The notes below the pieces were generated by a model. The model was given only the letters and a program-made list of their open reading frames with translations. It did no database searches and was not told the origin of the DNA. Positions 1-8,289 of a stretch of DNA of 56,116 nucleotides are shown here, piece after piece. The DNA is from Candidatus Solincola quzhuomuensis (GTDB lineage: Bacteria; Actinomycetota; Geothermincolia; Geothermincolales; RBG-13-55-18), in the NCBI GenBank assembly GCA_015711855.1, contig JACVJF010000005.1, positions 1 to 56,116 on the forward strand. The letters run 5' to 3'. Made by a program: the position numbers and the translations under genes. Within the stretch, counting starts at the first letter, position 1; each line of letters starts with the position of its first letter.

Positions 1-164
1 GCCGCGAGCCGAAACTCTTCTGGGGACTGGCTTCTTTCCCCGACGAGGTGCGTCTCCCGGAGAGACTCTACCCCAGCGCCGTGGAGGCCCTGCGGGAGTC
101 GCGAACCCTACCCCGGGGCGAGGTGGCCGTTTTCCGCTCCCAGGAGGGATCGGAAGGAGGCTGA
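1..164 (+). CDS. C-terminal end of an unidentified protein (partial)
   Basis: An open frame runs from the left edge (first complete codon at base 3) to a TGA at 162-164 and gives about 53 residues ending in SQEGSEGG. No start lies inside the window. The tail includes a stretch reading LFWGLASFPDEVRLPERLYP. I recognise no family. The stop is two bases before the TTG of the next gene, and that gene's ribosome site (GGAAGGAGG, about 152-160) lies inside this one, so the two are probably in one operon. Confidence 0.6.
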   Translation, partial: REPKLFWGLASFPDEVRLPERLYPSAVEALRESRTLPRGEVAVFRSQEGSEGG

Positions 165-166
165 TC

Positions 167-937
167 TTGGCAATAAAGCTGGTTTCCGACCTGCACGGCC
201 GCTTCGCAGACCTCCCCGCGGCGCTAAAAGAAGGAGACGTCCTCATAGTCCTCGGCGATATCCTGGACCTCATCGACTGGGCGGACTGGAGCGGCATACT
301 GCCCGAAGTGGTGGGGCGAGAGAGGCTCATGGAGGGATTGAGCCGGGTCATCAGGGAAGGCCCGCAGGCGGCCGTCCGTCTGCGCGAGGCCATCCTCTCC
401 CCACAGGGAGAGTACTATCACCGGATAAGGATACGCGCCAGGGAACAGTACGCCCGCTTCGCCGACGCCTTGCGGCGCGCGGAATGCCGCGCCTACGTGA
501 TCTACGGGAACGGAGACCTTCCCGATCTCTTGGCGGAAGCCCTGGATGGCCTGGAGAACGCGGTGCTCGCCCGCGGGCGGGAGGACATCGACGGGGTGCG
601 CTTCGGTTTCGTACCCGGTGCGGTGCATTCCCCGTTCCGCATGCCTTCGGAGATGGGCGAGGAGGACTACGGCCGTTGCCTGGAGGATCTGGGAGGGGTG
701 GACGTGCTCTGCACCCATATACCTCCCCGGGTGGAAGAAGCCGTCTTTGACGTGGTGGCCGGAAGACCGGTGGAGGGGAGCGTCTCCCTTCTCCGCTACT
801 TGGAGGAGCGGCGACCGTCCTACCTTTATCACGGGCATGTCCACCAGCCGGCCCGGAAGGAACTGCTTATAGGCGAGACCAGAGTGATAAACGTGGGTTA
901 TTACAAACGTGAAGGGAGCGTGCACCGGCATCCATGA
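167..937 (+). CDS. Calcineurin-like metallophosphoesterase
   Basis: This 256-residue protein has the calcineurin-like metallophosphoesterase metal-site motifs in order: D8-x-H10 (SDLHG), G30-D31, G114-N115-G116-D117, T183-H184 and H222-G-H224-V-H226. Proteins of this fold hydrolyse phosphomono- or phosphodiesters at a two-metal centre. The third motif is GNGD, not the usual GNHD/E, so the residue that normally carries the catalytic histidine is glycine. The TTG start has a strong GGAAGGAGG site about 7 bases upstream. Its stop overlaps the hisC start (ATGA, 934-937), which implies translational coupling. The substrate is unknown; the two nearby glycosyltransferases make a sugar-phosphate one possible, but that is inference. 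Confidence 0.85.
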   Translation: MAIKLVSDLHGRFADLPAALKEGDVLIVLGDILDLIDWADWSGILPEVVGRERLMEGLSRVIREGPQAAVRLREAILSPQGEYYHRIRIRAREQYARFADALRRAECRAYVIYGNGDLPDLLAEALDGLENAVLARGREDIDGVRFGFVPGAVHSPFRMPSEMGEEDYGRCLEDLGGVDVLCTHIPPRVEEAVFDVVAGRPVEGSVSLLRYLEERRPSYLYHGHVHQPARKELLIGETRVINVGYYKREGSVHRHP

Positions 938-2037
938 TCTTCGACGCGTGGTCCCTGCTCAGGGAGGAGGTAAGGGAGCTCCCCGTGTACAGCCCCGGGA
1001 AGAGCCCTGAGGAGGTGGCCCGGGAATGGGGCATCTCCGAGTGCGTGAAGATGGCCTCCAACGAGAACCCCCTTGGGCCCTCGCCACGGGCTCTGCAGGC
1101 CCTGCAGGAGGCCCTTCCCACCGTTCATCTCTATCCTGATGGGAACTGTTACCAGCTGCGGGAAGCCCTTTCCCGGCGACTGGGCGTGGGCATGGAATGC
1201 CTCCTGGTAACCCATGGGGCGGACGAGGCGTTCGACCTTCTGGCCTACGCCTTCTTGAACAGGGGTGACCAAGTTGTGGTGGGGGACCCCACCTTCTCCT
1301 CCTACGAGCTGGCGGCGCGGACCATGGGGGCCGAGGTCAGAAAGGTCCCCCTGCGCGATTACCGTCAGGACATACCGGCCATGCTAGAGGCGGTTAGCGA
1401 ACGCACCAAGATGATGGTCCTCTGCTCCCCCCTCAACCCCACCGGTACCACGGTCAGCGCTCCCGAGCTGGAGGAGGCCGCATCCCGCCTTCCGGGCCAC
1501 GTACTCTTGGTTCTCGACGAGGCCTACCGGGAGTACGTCGACGATCCCCGCCATCCGGATGCTCTGGAATATTTCTCCAGATATCCCCATATGGTGGTGA
1601 CCCGCACCTTCTCCAAGATCTACGGATTGGCCGGGTTGAGGGTAGGTTATGCCGTCTGTTCCCCGGCGGTGAGGGAGGCCCTGGAGAAGGTGAAGCTGCC
1701 CTTCAACGTCAACCGCTTGGGACAGGTGGCCGCCCTGGCCGCCTTGGAGGACGAGGAACACGTGGAGAGGTCCAGGGAGGCGAACCGCAGGGGGAAGAGC
1801 GCGCTCTATCGGATACTGGAGGAGTGCGGTTTCCGATACGTGCCCACCCAGGCCAACTTCATCCTGGTGAACAACGGGGACCGGCCTCATCTTTTCCTGG
1901 AGCTTTTACGACGGGGCATAATCGTCAGGGACGGAGAGGCCTTGGGAGTGCCCGGGCACGTGCGCATAACCATCGGGAACGAGGATCAGAACCGAAGGCT
2001 GGGGGAAGCCCTGCGGGATATAGTCGAGAGAGGGTGA
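934..2037 (+). CDS. hisC: Histidinol-phosphate aminotransferase-like PLP enzyme
   Basis: This is a 367-residue fold-type I aminotransferase of the HisC branch. It converts histidinol phosphate and 2-oxoglutarate to imidazole-acetol phosphate and glutamate in cytosolic histidine synthesis, in either direction. Seen in the sequence: the N-terminal SNENPLGPSP substrate motif, the cofactor-binding D195 in LDEAYREYV, the Schiff-base lysine K228 in FSKIYGLAGLR, and a C-terminal R-x-T segment (HVRITIG). Length is normal for HisC. The ATG overlaps the previous stop by four bases. No other his genes are in the window, so a related role (aromatic or threonine-phosphate type aminotransferase) cannot be excluded. 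Confidence 0.85.
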   Translation: MIFDAWSLLREEVRELPVYSPGKSPEEVAREWGISECVKMASNENPLGPSPRALQALQEALPTVHLYPDGNCYQLREALSRRLGVGMECLLVTHGADEAFDLLAYAFLNRGDQVVVGDPTFSSYELAARTMGAEVRKVPLRDYRQDIPAMLEAVSERTKMMVLCSPLNPTGTTVSAPELEEAASRLPGHVLLVLDEAYREYVDDPRHPDALEYFSRYPHMVVTRTFSKIYGLAGLRVGYAVCSPAVREALEKVKLPFNVNRLGQVAALAALEDEEHVERSREANRRGKSALYRILEECGFRYVPTQANFILVNNGDRPHLFLELLRRGIIVRDGEALGVPGHVRITIGNEDQNRRLGEALRDIVERG

Positions 2038-2046
2038 CGGCGGTAG

Positions 2047-3078
2047 ATGCCGCTTTGGGGAGAGCGCGCGGGAAAAGGCGTCGGGGCGGACAGGACCTTC
2101 GTCTTCCTGGACGGCCTGGAGTTCATAGCCGGAGAATCCGAATACCAACGCGTCCTGGAGCCCCTGCTGGAATTCGGGGCTTACCGGTACTACAAGAACC
2201 GCCTGGAGGAAAGCGATCTCCTTCTGGAGAGGATAAGCGACGCCCATGCCGTATTCCTGGATTGGTCCAACCTGGACGCCCGCGTGCTGTCATCTTGTCC
2301 GCGTCTGGAAATAGTTTCCTATATAGGCGTGGGCGCGGCCAACTTCGTCGATCTGGAAGCGGCCACCGAGCTGGGCATCGTGGTAACCAACACCCCGGAT
2401 TACGGCAACCGCTCGGTGGCCGAACATGCCTTGGGCCTCATCCTGGCCGTGGCCCGGCACATCGCCAGGGGCGACCGGGATATCCGCAAGGGCCGCTGGA
2501 CCTCCGCGGAGAGGGAGGGGGTGCAGGTTTCCGGACGGCGCATCGGCTTGGTGGGCCTGGGGTCCGTGGGCCGGGAGATGGCCCGCCTCTGTCACGCCCT
2601 GGGCATGCAGGTGTTCTATTACGACCCGCGCCGGCAGCCGGAGATGGAGGACCTGGCCACCTTCTTGGAATTTGAAGAGCTCCTTTCCGCGTGTGAGATC
2701 ATCAGCCTGCACGTGGCCTACACTCCGGCCACCCACGGCCTCATCGGGAAGAGGGAGCTGTCCCTCATGCGGCCGGGAACCATCCTGGTGAACACCAGCC
2801 GCGGCGAGGTGCTGGATCTGGAGGCCCTGGCCGAGGCCCTGCGGGAAGGGAGGCTGTGGGGAGCGGGGCTGGATAATTTCCCCCACGAACCCAACCCCGA
2901 TCTAAGCGGGCTCATAGGCCTGGAGAACGTGGTCCTCACCCCACACATAGCCTTCAACACGCGGGAGGCCAAGGACCGCATGACGGCCATCGCCGTGGAC
3001 AACGTGGTGTCCTTTTACCGCGGCAGTCCCCGCAACGTGGTGAACCCCGAAGCCCTTTCCCGCTGCAGGAAGCCGTAG
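2047..3078 (+). CDS. D-2-hydroxyacid dehydrogenase (SerA/phosphoglycerate dehydrogenase-like)
   Basis: A 343-residue NAD-dependent D-isomer-specific 2-hydroxyacid dehydrogenase. The Rossmann motif GLVGLGSVGREMA is followed about 20 residues later by an acidic residue (YYDP). The catalytic triad is visible: R252 (NTSRGE), E281 (HEPNP) and H300 (TPHIAF). This family includes 3-phosphoglycerate, glycerate and lactate dehydrogenases. There is no C-terminal ACT or ASB domain, so it is the short form. It begins 9 bases after hisC. A serine-pathway or glycerate role is plausible next to an aminotransferase and 3-phosphoglycerate-type glycosyltransferases, but the substrate is inferred only. Confidence 0.85.
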   Translation: MPLWGERAGKGVGADRTFVFLDGLEFIAGESEYQRVLEPLLEFGAYRYYKNRLEESDLLLERISDAHAVFLDWSNLDARVLSSCPRLEIVSYIGVGAANFVDLEAATELGIVVTNTPDYGNRSVAEHALGLILAVARHIARGDRDIRKGRWTSAEREGVQVSGRRIGLVGLGSVGREMARLCHALGMQVFYYDPRRQPEMEDLATFLEFEELLSACEIISLHVAYTPATHGLIGKRELSLMRPGTILVNTSRGEVLDLEALAEALREGRLWGAGLDNFPHEPNPDLSGLIGLENVVLTPHIAFNTREAKDRMTAIAVDNVVSFYRGSPRNVVNPEALSRCRKP

Positions 3079-3085
3079 GCATCCT

Positions 3086-3150
3086 CTCCGCCGGGCTCCT
3101 TCGAAGGGGTGGGCACGATCGTCCCTTCGGAGAGGGAACCGTCGGCGGAG
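3086..3150 (+). ncRNA. Nested inverted repeats, candidate structured leader RNA
   Basis: Two nested stems lie in the 220-bp gap before the glycosyltransferase gene. The outer arms CTCCGCCG (3086-3093) and CGGCGGAG (3143-3150) are perfect complements. The inner arms CTTCGAAGGG (3099-3108) and CCCTTCGGAG (3123-3132) form ten pairs with one G-U. No T-run follows, so it does not look like a simple terminator. Function unknown; it could be a leader or attenuator, or a chance product of GC-rich DNA. Confidence 0.35.
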
Positions 3151-3298
3151 AAGAGTAGGCAAACGGTGGCGGTCAAGGGCGGGAAAGGGGCGGTCGATGA
3201 AGAAGGGGGTCGATGCGTAATTAGTGAAGGTTTTGCCGGGCGGTACCTTGCCCGTGGAAGACTCGAGAAATGGAGGGGAAAAAAGGAAGGAGGTACCC

Positions 3299-4528
3299 GT
3301 GGCCGACATCATCCCCCTGACGCTGATCGTGCCCTCCTACTGGGGCAGGAGGATGGGTGAGCCCTTCCATCCCGAGGACGCCGTGTACGATCATCCCACT
3401 CCCGTCGACGCGCCGGGAACCCTGTCCAGGGCCCTGGAGAGCATACGCCTCCTACGCTACCCGGAGTTCCGGGTGGTGGTCCTGGGGGCCGCCACCCACC
3501 CGGACCTTGAGGCGGAGGCGGAAAGGAGACTGCGGGAGATAGTGGAACCGTTTAGGAGATATTACCCGCTGGCCCTCTTCACCCACCGCCAGGAGCGGGA
3601 GCTGAAGAGGATCATGGAGGAGAAGGGCCGATCCGAAGAGGCGGGGATGCTCGTCCTTCGCGGTTATTCCAACATACGCAACCTGTGCCTGGTGGCGGCT
3701 TGCCTGAGCGGGGGGGAGGCGGCGGTCCTCTTCGACGACGACCAGGTCTACGAGGATCCCCATTATCTGGAAAAGGTTGCCGAACTCATAGGCAAAGAGG
3801 TGGGGGGACGCCGCGTCTGCGGGTTGGCTGGATATTACGTCAACCCCGACGGCCACTACCGCTTACCGACGACCAAGGAGAGGGTGTTCGCGGAATGGCC
3901 GGCGGTGGAGGCCATGAACCGCGCCTTCGACATCGTGGAGGGCCCGGACCGCCTAACGGTGACCCCTTGGGTGTTCGGAGGGAACATGGTCATCCACCGC
4001 ACCCTCTTCACCCGAGTGGCCTTCGATCCCCACGTGCCTCGCGGCGAGGATATCGACTACCTCATCAACGCCAGGTTCTTCGGTTTCGATTTCCTCCTGG
4101 ACAGGACCCTGTGGATTCGTCACCTTCCCCCTCCCAAGACCGCACCCCTATGGCGGCGCTTCCGGGAGGACCTGGACCGCTTCCTGTACACGCGGCTTAA
4201 ATTGCGCACCCAGGAACCCGTCCCGGGCTGTCGCCGGGTCGAGGTGGAGGAACTCGATCCGTACCCGGGGAGGTTCCTGCGGGACGATCTGGAGGAGCTC
4301 GTATTCCGGACCTGCGTGCTCATGGGAATGGAATATCTTTCCTTGGGAGACCGTGATGGTTACGAGGAGAGCATGACCAACCTGCTGCGTGTCCGGGATC
4401 TGGAGCGTTTCCCGGCCTCGCCCTTCCTCTGGTATTTGGACTGGTGCCGTCGCTGGGAGGAGTGCATGCGCTTCCTCTCCGGGGACGAGGACCTGCATGA
4501 ATTCATGGCGGGCCTATTCTCGGACTGA
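3299..4528 (+). CDS. GT-A fold glycosyltransferase (family 2-like)
   Basis: The chosen GTG start at 3299 (409 residues) has AAGGAAGGAGG just upstream; the open frame extends back to 3224 but that extension looks non-coding. The protein opens with a GT-A type strand (PLTLIVPSYWG), has a metal-binding FDDDQVYEDP motif near residue 140, and a later PRGEDIDYLINARFF segment resembling the acceptor-side acidic motif of family 2 enzymes. No membrane segment is seen. It would transfer a sugar from a nucleotide donor in the cytosol. It is followed 54 bases later by a second glycosyltransferase of a different subfamily. Donor and acceptor are unknown. Confidence 0.75.
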   Translation: MADIIPLTLIVPSYWGRRMGEPFHPEDAVYDHPTPVDAPGTLSRALESIRLLRYPEFRVVVLGAATHPDLEAEAERRLREIVEPFRRYYPLALFTHRQERELKRIMEEKGRSEEAGMLVLRGYSNIRNLCLVAACLSGGEAAVLFDDDQVYEDPHYLEKVAELIGKEVGGRRVCGLAGYYVNPDGHYRLPTTKERVFAEWPAVEAMNRAFDIVEGPDRLTVTPWVFGGNMVIHRTLFTRVAFDPHVPRGEDIDYLINARFFGFDFLLDRTLWIRHLPPPKTAPLWRRFREDLDRFLYTRLKLRTQEPVPGCRRVEVEELDPYPGRFLRDDLEELVFRTCVLMGMEYLSLGDRDGYEESMTNLLRVRDLERFPASPFLWYLDWCRRWEECMRFLSGDEDLHEFMAGLFSD

Positions 4529-4582
4529 GGGCCGTGGATACGTCGGGAACATTGCGCGGGGACGCCAGGAGGCCTATCTTGG

Positions 4583-5896
4583 TTGATGGTGGTGATCATG
4601 AGGCACGATGAGGCGCACGGCGTATTGGACCCTCCGGTGATCCAGCGCTGCCGGGAGATAGGACATGCCGACATACTGGTGGGCATCCCCAGTTTCCGGA
4701 ATGCGGACACCATAGCCCACGTGGTGCGCACCGCTGCGGAGGGCATGGTGAGGTACTTCCCCGGTCTCAAACCGGTGTTGGTCAACTCCGACGGCGGCTC
4801 CACGGACGACACGGTGCAGGTGGTCCTGCAGACCCCCGTCCCGCCGCAGGTGGAGAAGATCGTGACCCCCTATAAGGGACTCCCCGGTAAGGGGTCGGCC
4901 TTCCACGCCATATTCGAGATCGCCGTGCTTTTGCGGGCGCGCATCTGCGTGGTGGTGGATTCCGACCTGCGGAGCATAACCCCGGAGTGGATCCGGCTCC
5001 TGGGGGAACCGGTGTGGAAGAGCAGCTACGGTTTCGTGGCCCCCTACTATATAAGGCACAAGTACGACGGGACCATCACCAACAACCTGGCCTATCCGCT
5101 GACCCAAGCTCTTTACGGGAGGCGCATAAGACAGCCCATCGGTGGCGATTTCGGCTTCACCGGTTCTTTGGCCCTCATCTATTCCCACATGGATGTGTGG
5201 AAATCGGATATCGCCAAGTTCGGCATCGACATCTGGATGACCACCACGGCCATAACCGAGGGTTTTCGCATCTGCCAGTCGGCCATGGGGGTGAAGATAC
5301 ACAACGTCAAAGATCCGGGCAGCGATCTGGGATCCATGTTCACCCAAGTGGCCTCCACCATCTTCTATCTCATGGGAGAACACGAGGTGAAATGGATGCG
5401 GGTGAGGGGCTCCACGGCCACCCGCATCTTCGGCGACGTCCATTATCAGGAACCGGCGAGCATGGACATCAACGTGGAGAACCTCATAGATCACTTCCAG
5501 ATCGGCTACCGGGAGTACCTGGAGATATGGGAGAGGGTCCTGGAGCCGGCCAATCTCATGGAGGTCTCCTTCGCCGCCCGGTCCAAGGAAGAGGAAGATT
5601 TTTCCTTTCCGGAGAGCCTGTGGGCCAAGGTGGTCTACGATTTCGCCGTGGCCTACAACTTCGACTGCGAGATCTCCCGCCGGGAGCTGGTGGAGGCGCT
5701 GGTCCCCATCTACTGTGCGCGAACGGCGGACTTCGCCCTGCGCACCCGCAACATGTCCAACCTGGAGGCCGAGTACTTGGTACAGAGGCAGGCGGAGGAG
5801 TTCGAGTGGCTGAAGCCCTACCTGGTGGAGAAGTGGCTGAAGGCCAAGGCCTCGGCCTCCGGCGAGCCGCAGGACCTACTCCCGGTGAACGGCTAG
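4583..5896 (+). CDS. Glycosyltransferase resembling glucosyl-3-phosphoglycerate/mannosylglycerate synthases
   Basis: A 437-residue GT-A enzyme. Start taken as TTG 4583, ten bases after AGGAGG; ATG 4586 is equally possible. Visible motifs: LVGIPSFRNADTI at the nucleotide-binding strand, NSDGGSTDDT, VVVDSDLRSITPEW as the metal-binding DxD-like site, and QPIGGDFGFTG. The last resembles the GGDFG-type motif of glucosyl-3-phosphoglycerate synthase (GpgS) and mannosylglycerate synthases, which glycosylate 3-phosphoglycerate or glycerate to make compatible solutes. It is longer than GpgS. The family call is by motif memory, not alignment. A transcription break probably follows, because mraZ has its own operator region. 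Confidence 0.7.
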   Translation: MMVVIMRHDEAHGVLDPPVIQRCREIGHADILVGIPSFRNADTIAHVVRTAAEGMVRYFPGLKPVLVNSDGGSTDDTVQVVLQTPVPPQVEKIVTPYKGLPGKGSAFHAIFEIAVLLRARICVVVDSDLRSITPEWIRLLGEPVWKSSYGFVAPYYIRHKYDGTITNNLAYPLTQALYGRRIRQPIGGDFGFTGSLALIYSHMDVWKSDIAKFGIDIWMTTTAITEGFRICQSAMGVKIHNVKDPGSDLGSMFTQVASTIFYLMGEHEVKWMRVRGSTATRIFGDVHYQEPASMDINVENLIDHFQIGYREYLEIWERVLEPANLMEVSFAARSKEEEDFSFPESLWAKVVYDFAVAYNFDCEISRRELVEALVPIYCARTADFALRTRNMSNLEAEYLVQRQAEEFEWLKPYLVEKWLKAKASASGEPQDLLPVNG

Positions 5897-6189
5897 CCCT
5901 CCCCGGAGCACCCCTTTCCCGGCTGATGTCGGTCCGCGCGCGACGATTTGCCCCGCCCTATCCATATTTTGTATGCAAGGCCGAGATTTGACATCCCCAT
6001 CTTGCGTTTTGACCTTTTTTGCCTAAAGGGGGTTGATTTTTTCCGGCCTGAGGTCGAGAATGGTAGCGAGTGGAGAAAAGTGGAGGGAAGTGGGACATCT
6101 GGGATGGATGGTAATCGATACCGGAAGGGGTGTGGTGGAGGGGATTTCCGCATGAGGGCGGATTCCCGACCGGCGCGTGGAGGCCGGAA
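5897..6189 (+). other. Intergenic region upstream of the division/cell-wall cluster
   Basis: This 293-bp gap holds no convincing gene. It carries TTGACA at 5988-5993 and TTGACC at 6009-6014, but neither has a good -10 hexamer at 16-18 bases, so the promoter cannot be placed with confidence. The 3' part contains the ten-base-periodic MraZ boxes listed separately. Confidence 0.5.
6061..6105 (+). promoter_or_regulatory. MraZ-binding box array (TGG repeats, 10-bp period)
   Basis: TGG begins at 6061, 6071, 6081, 6091 and 6100, giving TGGTA, TGGAG, TGGAG, TGGGA and TGGGA with ten-base spacing (nine for the last). Two units read AAGTGG or AAAGTGG. Known MraZ operators are direct TGGGN-type repeats spaced by five bases, or AAAGTGG units in Mollicutes, upstream of mraZ. 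The array ends 84 bases before the mraZ start, so autorepression of the dcw operon by MraZ is the natural reading. This is pattern-based. Confidence 0.75.
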
Positions 6190-6630
6190 ATGGATTTCAT
6201 GTTCCTGGGCACGCACGAACACAACCTGGACGACAAGGGGAGGATAATCCTTCCCGCTCGCTTCCGGTCCAAACTGGAGGAGGGCGCCATTATGGTCTTC
6301 TGGTTCGAGGAGTGCGTGGCCGTCTTCCCCCGCGAGGAGTTCGCCAGGCTGGCGGCCAAGATGCGATCCCTTCCGGAGGGGAGCAAGGAGCAAAGGCTAA
6401 TGCTGCGGGTTCTTTCCGGCAACGCCTACGAGGCCGTGCCCGACCGGCAGGGTCGCCTGACCATACCCCCTCACCTCCGCCATTTGGCGGGTTTGAACCG
6501 GGAAGTGGTAGCCGTAGGGGTCATGAACCGGGTGGAGATATGGGACCGTGCTCGTTGGAAGGAGACCATGCAGGGGGGGATCGAGAGGTTGGAGCAGAGC
6601 GCGGAGAAGTTGGCCGAGTTGGGGTTCTGA
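6190..6630 (+). CDS. mraZ: Transcriptional regulator MraZ
   Basis: MraZ is a DNA-binding regulator of the dcw cluster with two AbrB-like SpoVT/MraZ half-domains that assembles into a ring. Seen here: the first half (GTHEHNLDDKGRIILPARFR) and a second half with the paired signature (PDRQGRLTIPPHLR). The product is 146 residues, the family's usual size. ATG 6190 is chosen because GGAGG (6179-6183) lies six bases upstream; ATG 6199 would give the more usual MFLG start but with poor spacing. It is the first gene of the cluster, downstream of its presumed binding boxes. Confidence 0.93.
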   Translation: MDFMFLGTHEHNLDDKGRIILPARFRSKLEEGAIMVFWFEECVAVFPREEFARLAAKMRSLPEGSKEQRLMLRVLSGNAYEAVPDRQGRLTIPPHLRHLAGLNREVVAVGVMNRVEIWDRARWKETMQGGIERLEQSAEKLAELGF

Positions 6631-6722
6631 CCACAGGAGGGGGTTCCCGCAATAGGGGCCAAAAGGGCGGACGGAACTATGTTGGAGATGGTGGTCAAGG
6701 GGAGGAGGAGTTGGTCCCGCAG

Positions 6723-6742
6723 GGTGGGGGAACACCCCCACT
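6723..6742 (+). other. Short perfect hairpin in the mraZ-rsmH gap
   Basis: In the 136-bp gap between mraZ and rsmH the arms GTGGGGG and CCCCCAC pair perfectly around an AACA loop. No T-run follows, so it is not a canonical terminator. The gap also has a purine-rich GGGGAGGAGGAG upstream and CCACCTCC just before rsmH; these could pair and hide the weak rsmH ribosome site (GGAG, 6759-6762). That is inference only. Confidence 0.3.
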
Positions 6743-6766
6743 GCTTGCGCCACCTCCTGGAGTCTA

Positions 6767-7708
6767 ATGGGCGAAGGTGATGCACGGCATGTACCGGTGC
6801 TGTGCCGGGAGGTCTTGGGCTATCTCCGCCCCCTTCCCGGTTCCGTCCTGGTGGACGCCACGGTGGGAGAAGGCGGACATGCCCTGGCGATCCTTCAGGA
6901 GCTGGGGGGAGAAGGTTGCCTGATAGGCCTGGACCGGGACGAGACGGCCTTGAGGATCGCCCGAGAACGGCTTCGGGAGTACGCCTCTCGGGTCGTCCTG
7001 AGGCGGACGGACTTCGCCTCTTTGCTGGACGTACTGGGGGAACTGGGGGTGGAGGAGGTAGACGGCGTCCTCCTCGATCTGGGCGTCTCCTCCCTCCAGT
7101 TGGAATCCGCGGAGCGGGGTTTTTCCTACCGGCTGGCGGGTCGATTGGACATGCGCATGGATACCGGGCAGGAACTGGATGCCTGGAAGGTGGTGAACGA
7201 GTATGAGGAGAGAGAGCTGGCGCGTATTATCCGCGAGTACGGCGAGGAGCGTTGGGCTTCCCGTATCGCTCGGAGCATCGCTCACCAGAGAGAGCGCGCG
7301 CCCATCGACACCACGGATAGACTTGCTGAGATTGTGAAGGGGTCCATCCCCGCCGCCGCGCGGCGGCGGGGCGGACACCCGGCGCGGAGGACCTTCCAGG
7401 CCCTACGCATGGAGGTGAACAGAGAGCTAAGCAGCCTGGAAGAAGTTCTCCCGCAGGCCGTCCGGGCTTTGAAGAAGGGGGGTAGGTTGGTGATCATTTC
7501 CTACCATTCCCTGGAGGACAGGATGGTGAAGAATTTCATGAGGTCTCACGGGTCGCGGTGTTCCTGCGAGCTGGATCGCCCTTGTCGTTGCGGACGTTCC
7601 GAGGAGCTGCGTATCCTGACCGCCGGCCCCGTTAGGCCCGGACGCGAGGAGGTTACGTCCAACCCCCGCTCGCGCAGCGCCAAGCTGCGGGCGGCGGAAA
7701 GAAGGTGA
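6767..7708 (+). CDS. rsmH: 16S rRNA (cytosine1402-N4)-methyltransferase RsmH
   Basis: RsmH (MraW) N4-methylates C1402 in the decoding site of 16S rRNA using S-adenosylmethionine. The 313-residue protein shows HVPVLCREVLGYL at the N-terminus, the SAM-binding VDATVGEGGHA motif, LLDLGVSSLQL, DMRMD, and the C-terminal signature LVIISYHSLEDRMVKNF. Length is typical. The ATG is preceded by a modest GGAG. Its stop overlaps the ftsL GTG (GTGA), implying translational coupling. Position between mraZ and ftsL is canonical. Confidence 0.96.
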   Translation: MGEGDARHVPVLCREVLGYLRPLPGSVLVDATVGEGGHALAILQELGGEGCLIGLDRDETALRIARERLREYASRVVLRRTDFASLLDVLGELGVEEVDGVLLDLGVSSLQLESAERGFSYRLAGRLDMRMDTGQELDAWKVVNEYEERELARIIREYGEERWASRIARSIAHQRERAPIDTTDRLAEIVKGSIPAAARRRGGHPARRTFQALRMEVNRELSSLEEVLPQAVRALKKGGRLVIISYHSLEDRMVKNFMRSHGSRCSCELDRPCRCGRSEELRILTAGPVRPGREEVTSNPRSRSAKLRAAERR

Positions 7709-8190
7709 GGACGGTCATGTCCCTGGCGTTGGAATGGAAGAGTCTGTCGTCGCCCGCCCTGCGGGAGGAAACACGGCGCCTGGAGGCCGAAAGGCGGCGA
7801 GAGGAGCTGCGCCGAAGGCAGCTGGAAAAAGCTCGCCGCTCCCGTCTGGTTTTCGCCGCTTTCATGTTGGTGGTGGCCCTGGTGTCCGGCATACTCTTCC
7901 TTTCCATATTCCTCCAGGTGATGACGGCGCAGAACGAGATGAGGACCCGGGAGGCCAGTCGGCAGGTGGAACTGGAAAGGCGTCGACAGGACGTCCTGAG
8001 AACGGAGATATCCGCGCTGGAATCCCCGGGCAGGGTGGAAAAGACGGCTGCCGAGAAGCTCGGCATGGTACTGGCGGATAGGGCGGAATACCTGGAGGCG
8101 CCCGCCTACCGGGCGGCCCGCCTTAAGGGCGAGGAGAGCCTACCGGAAGCGCAAGCCAGGGCGGAAGAGGCGAAGAAGGAGGGGATGTAG
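7705..8190 (+). CDS. ftsL: FtsL-like septum-formation protein
   Basis: A small bitopic membrane protein of 161 residues. It has a highly charged cytoplasmic segment (RRLEAERRREELRRRQLEK), one transmembrane helix at about residues 47-72 and an extracytoplasmic coiled coil ending in a LGMVLADRAEYLE motif like that of FtsL/DivIC proteins. FtsL bridges FtsQ and FtsB/DivIC and activates the FtsWI synthase. FtsL sequences diverge strongly, so the name rests mainly on topology and position between rsmH and ftsI. Start taken at GTG 7705 (overlapping the rsmH stop); ATG 7717 is an alternative. Confidence 0.85.
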   Translation: MRTVMSLALEWKSLSSPALREETRRLEAERRREELRRRQLEKARRSRLVFAAFMLVVALVSGILFLSIFLQVMTAQNEMRTREASRQVELERRRQDVLRTEISALESPGRVEKTAAEKLGMVLADRAEYLEAPAYRAARLKGEESLPEAQARAEEAKKEGM

Positions 8191-8289
8191 CCCCGGCAGC
8201 AGAGCGAGCTTGAAGGGTTGAAAAAGCCACGCGGCGAAAAATCATTTGACGGCTCAATGCCGTAGAGAAGGGCATCCAAGGAGGACGAG

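Noticed and set aside
6723-6742. Terminator between mraZ and rsmH
   Set aside because: The hairpin has no T-run, and termination here would cut the dcw operon.
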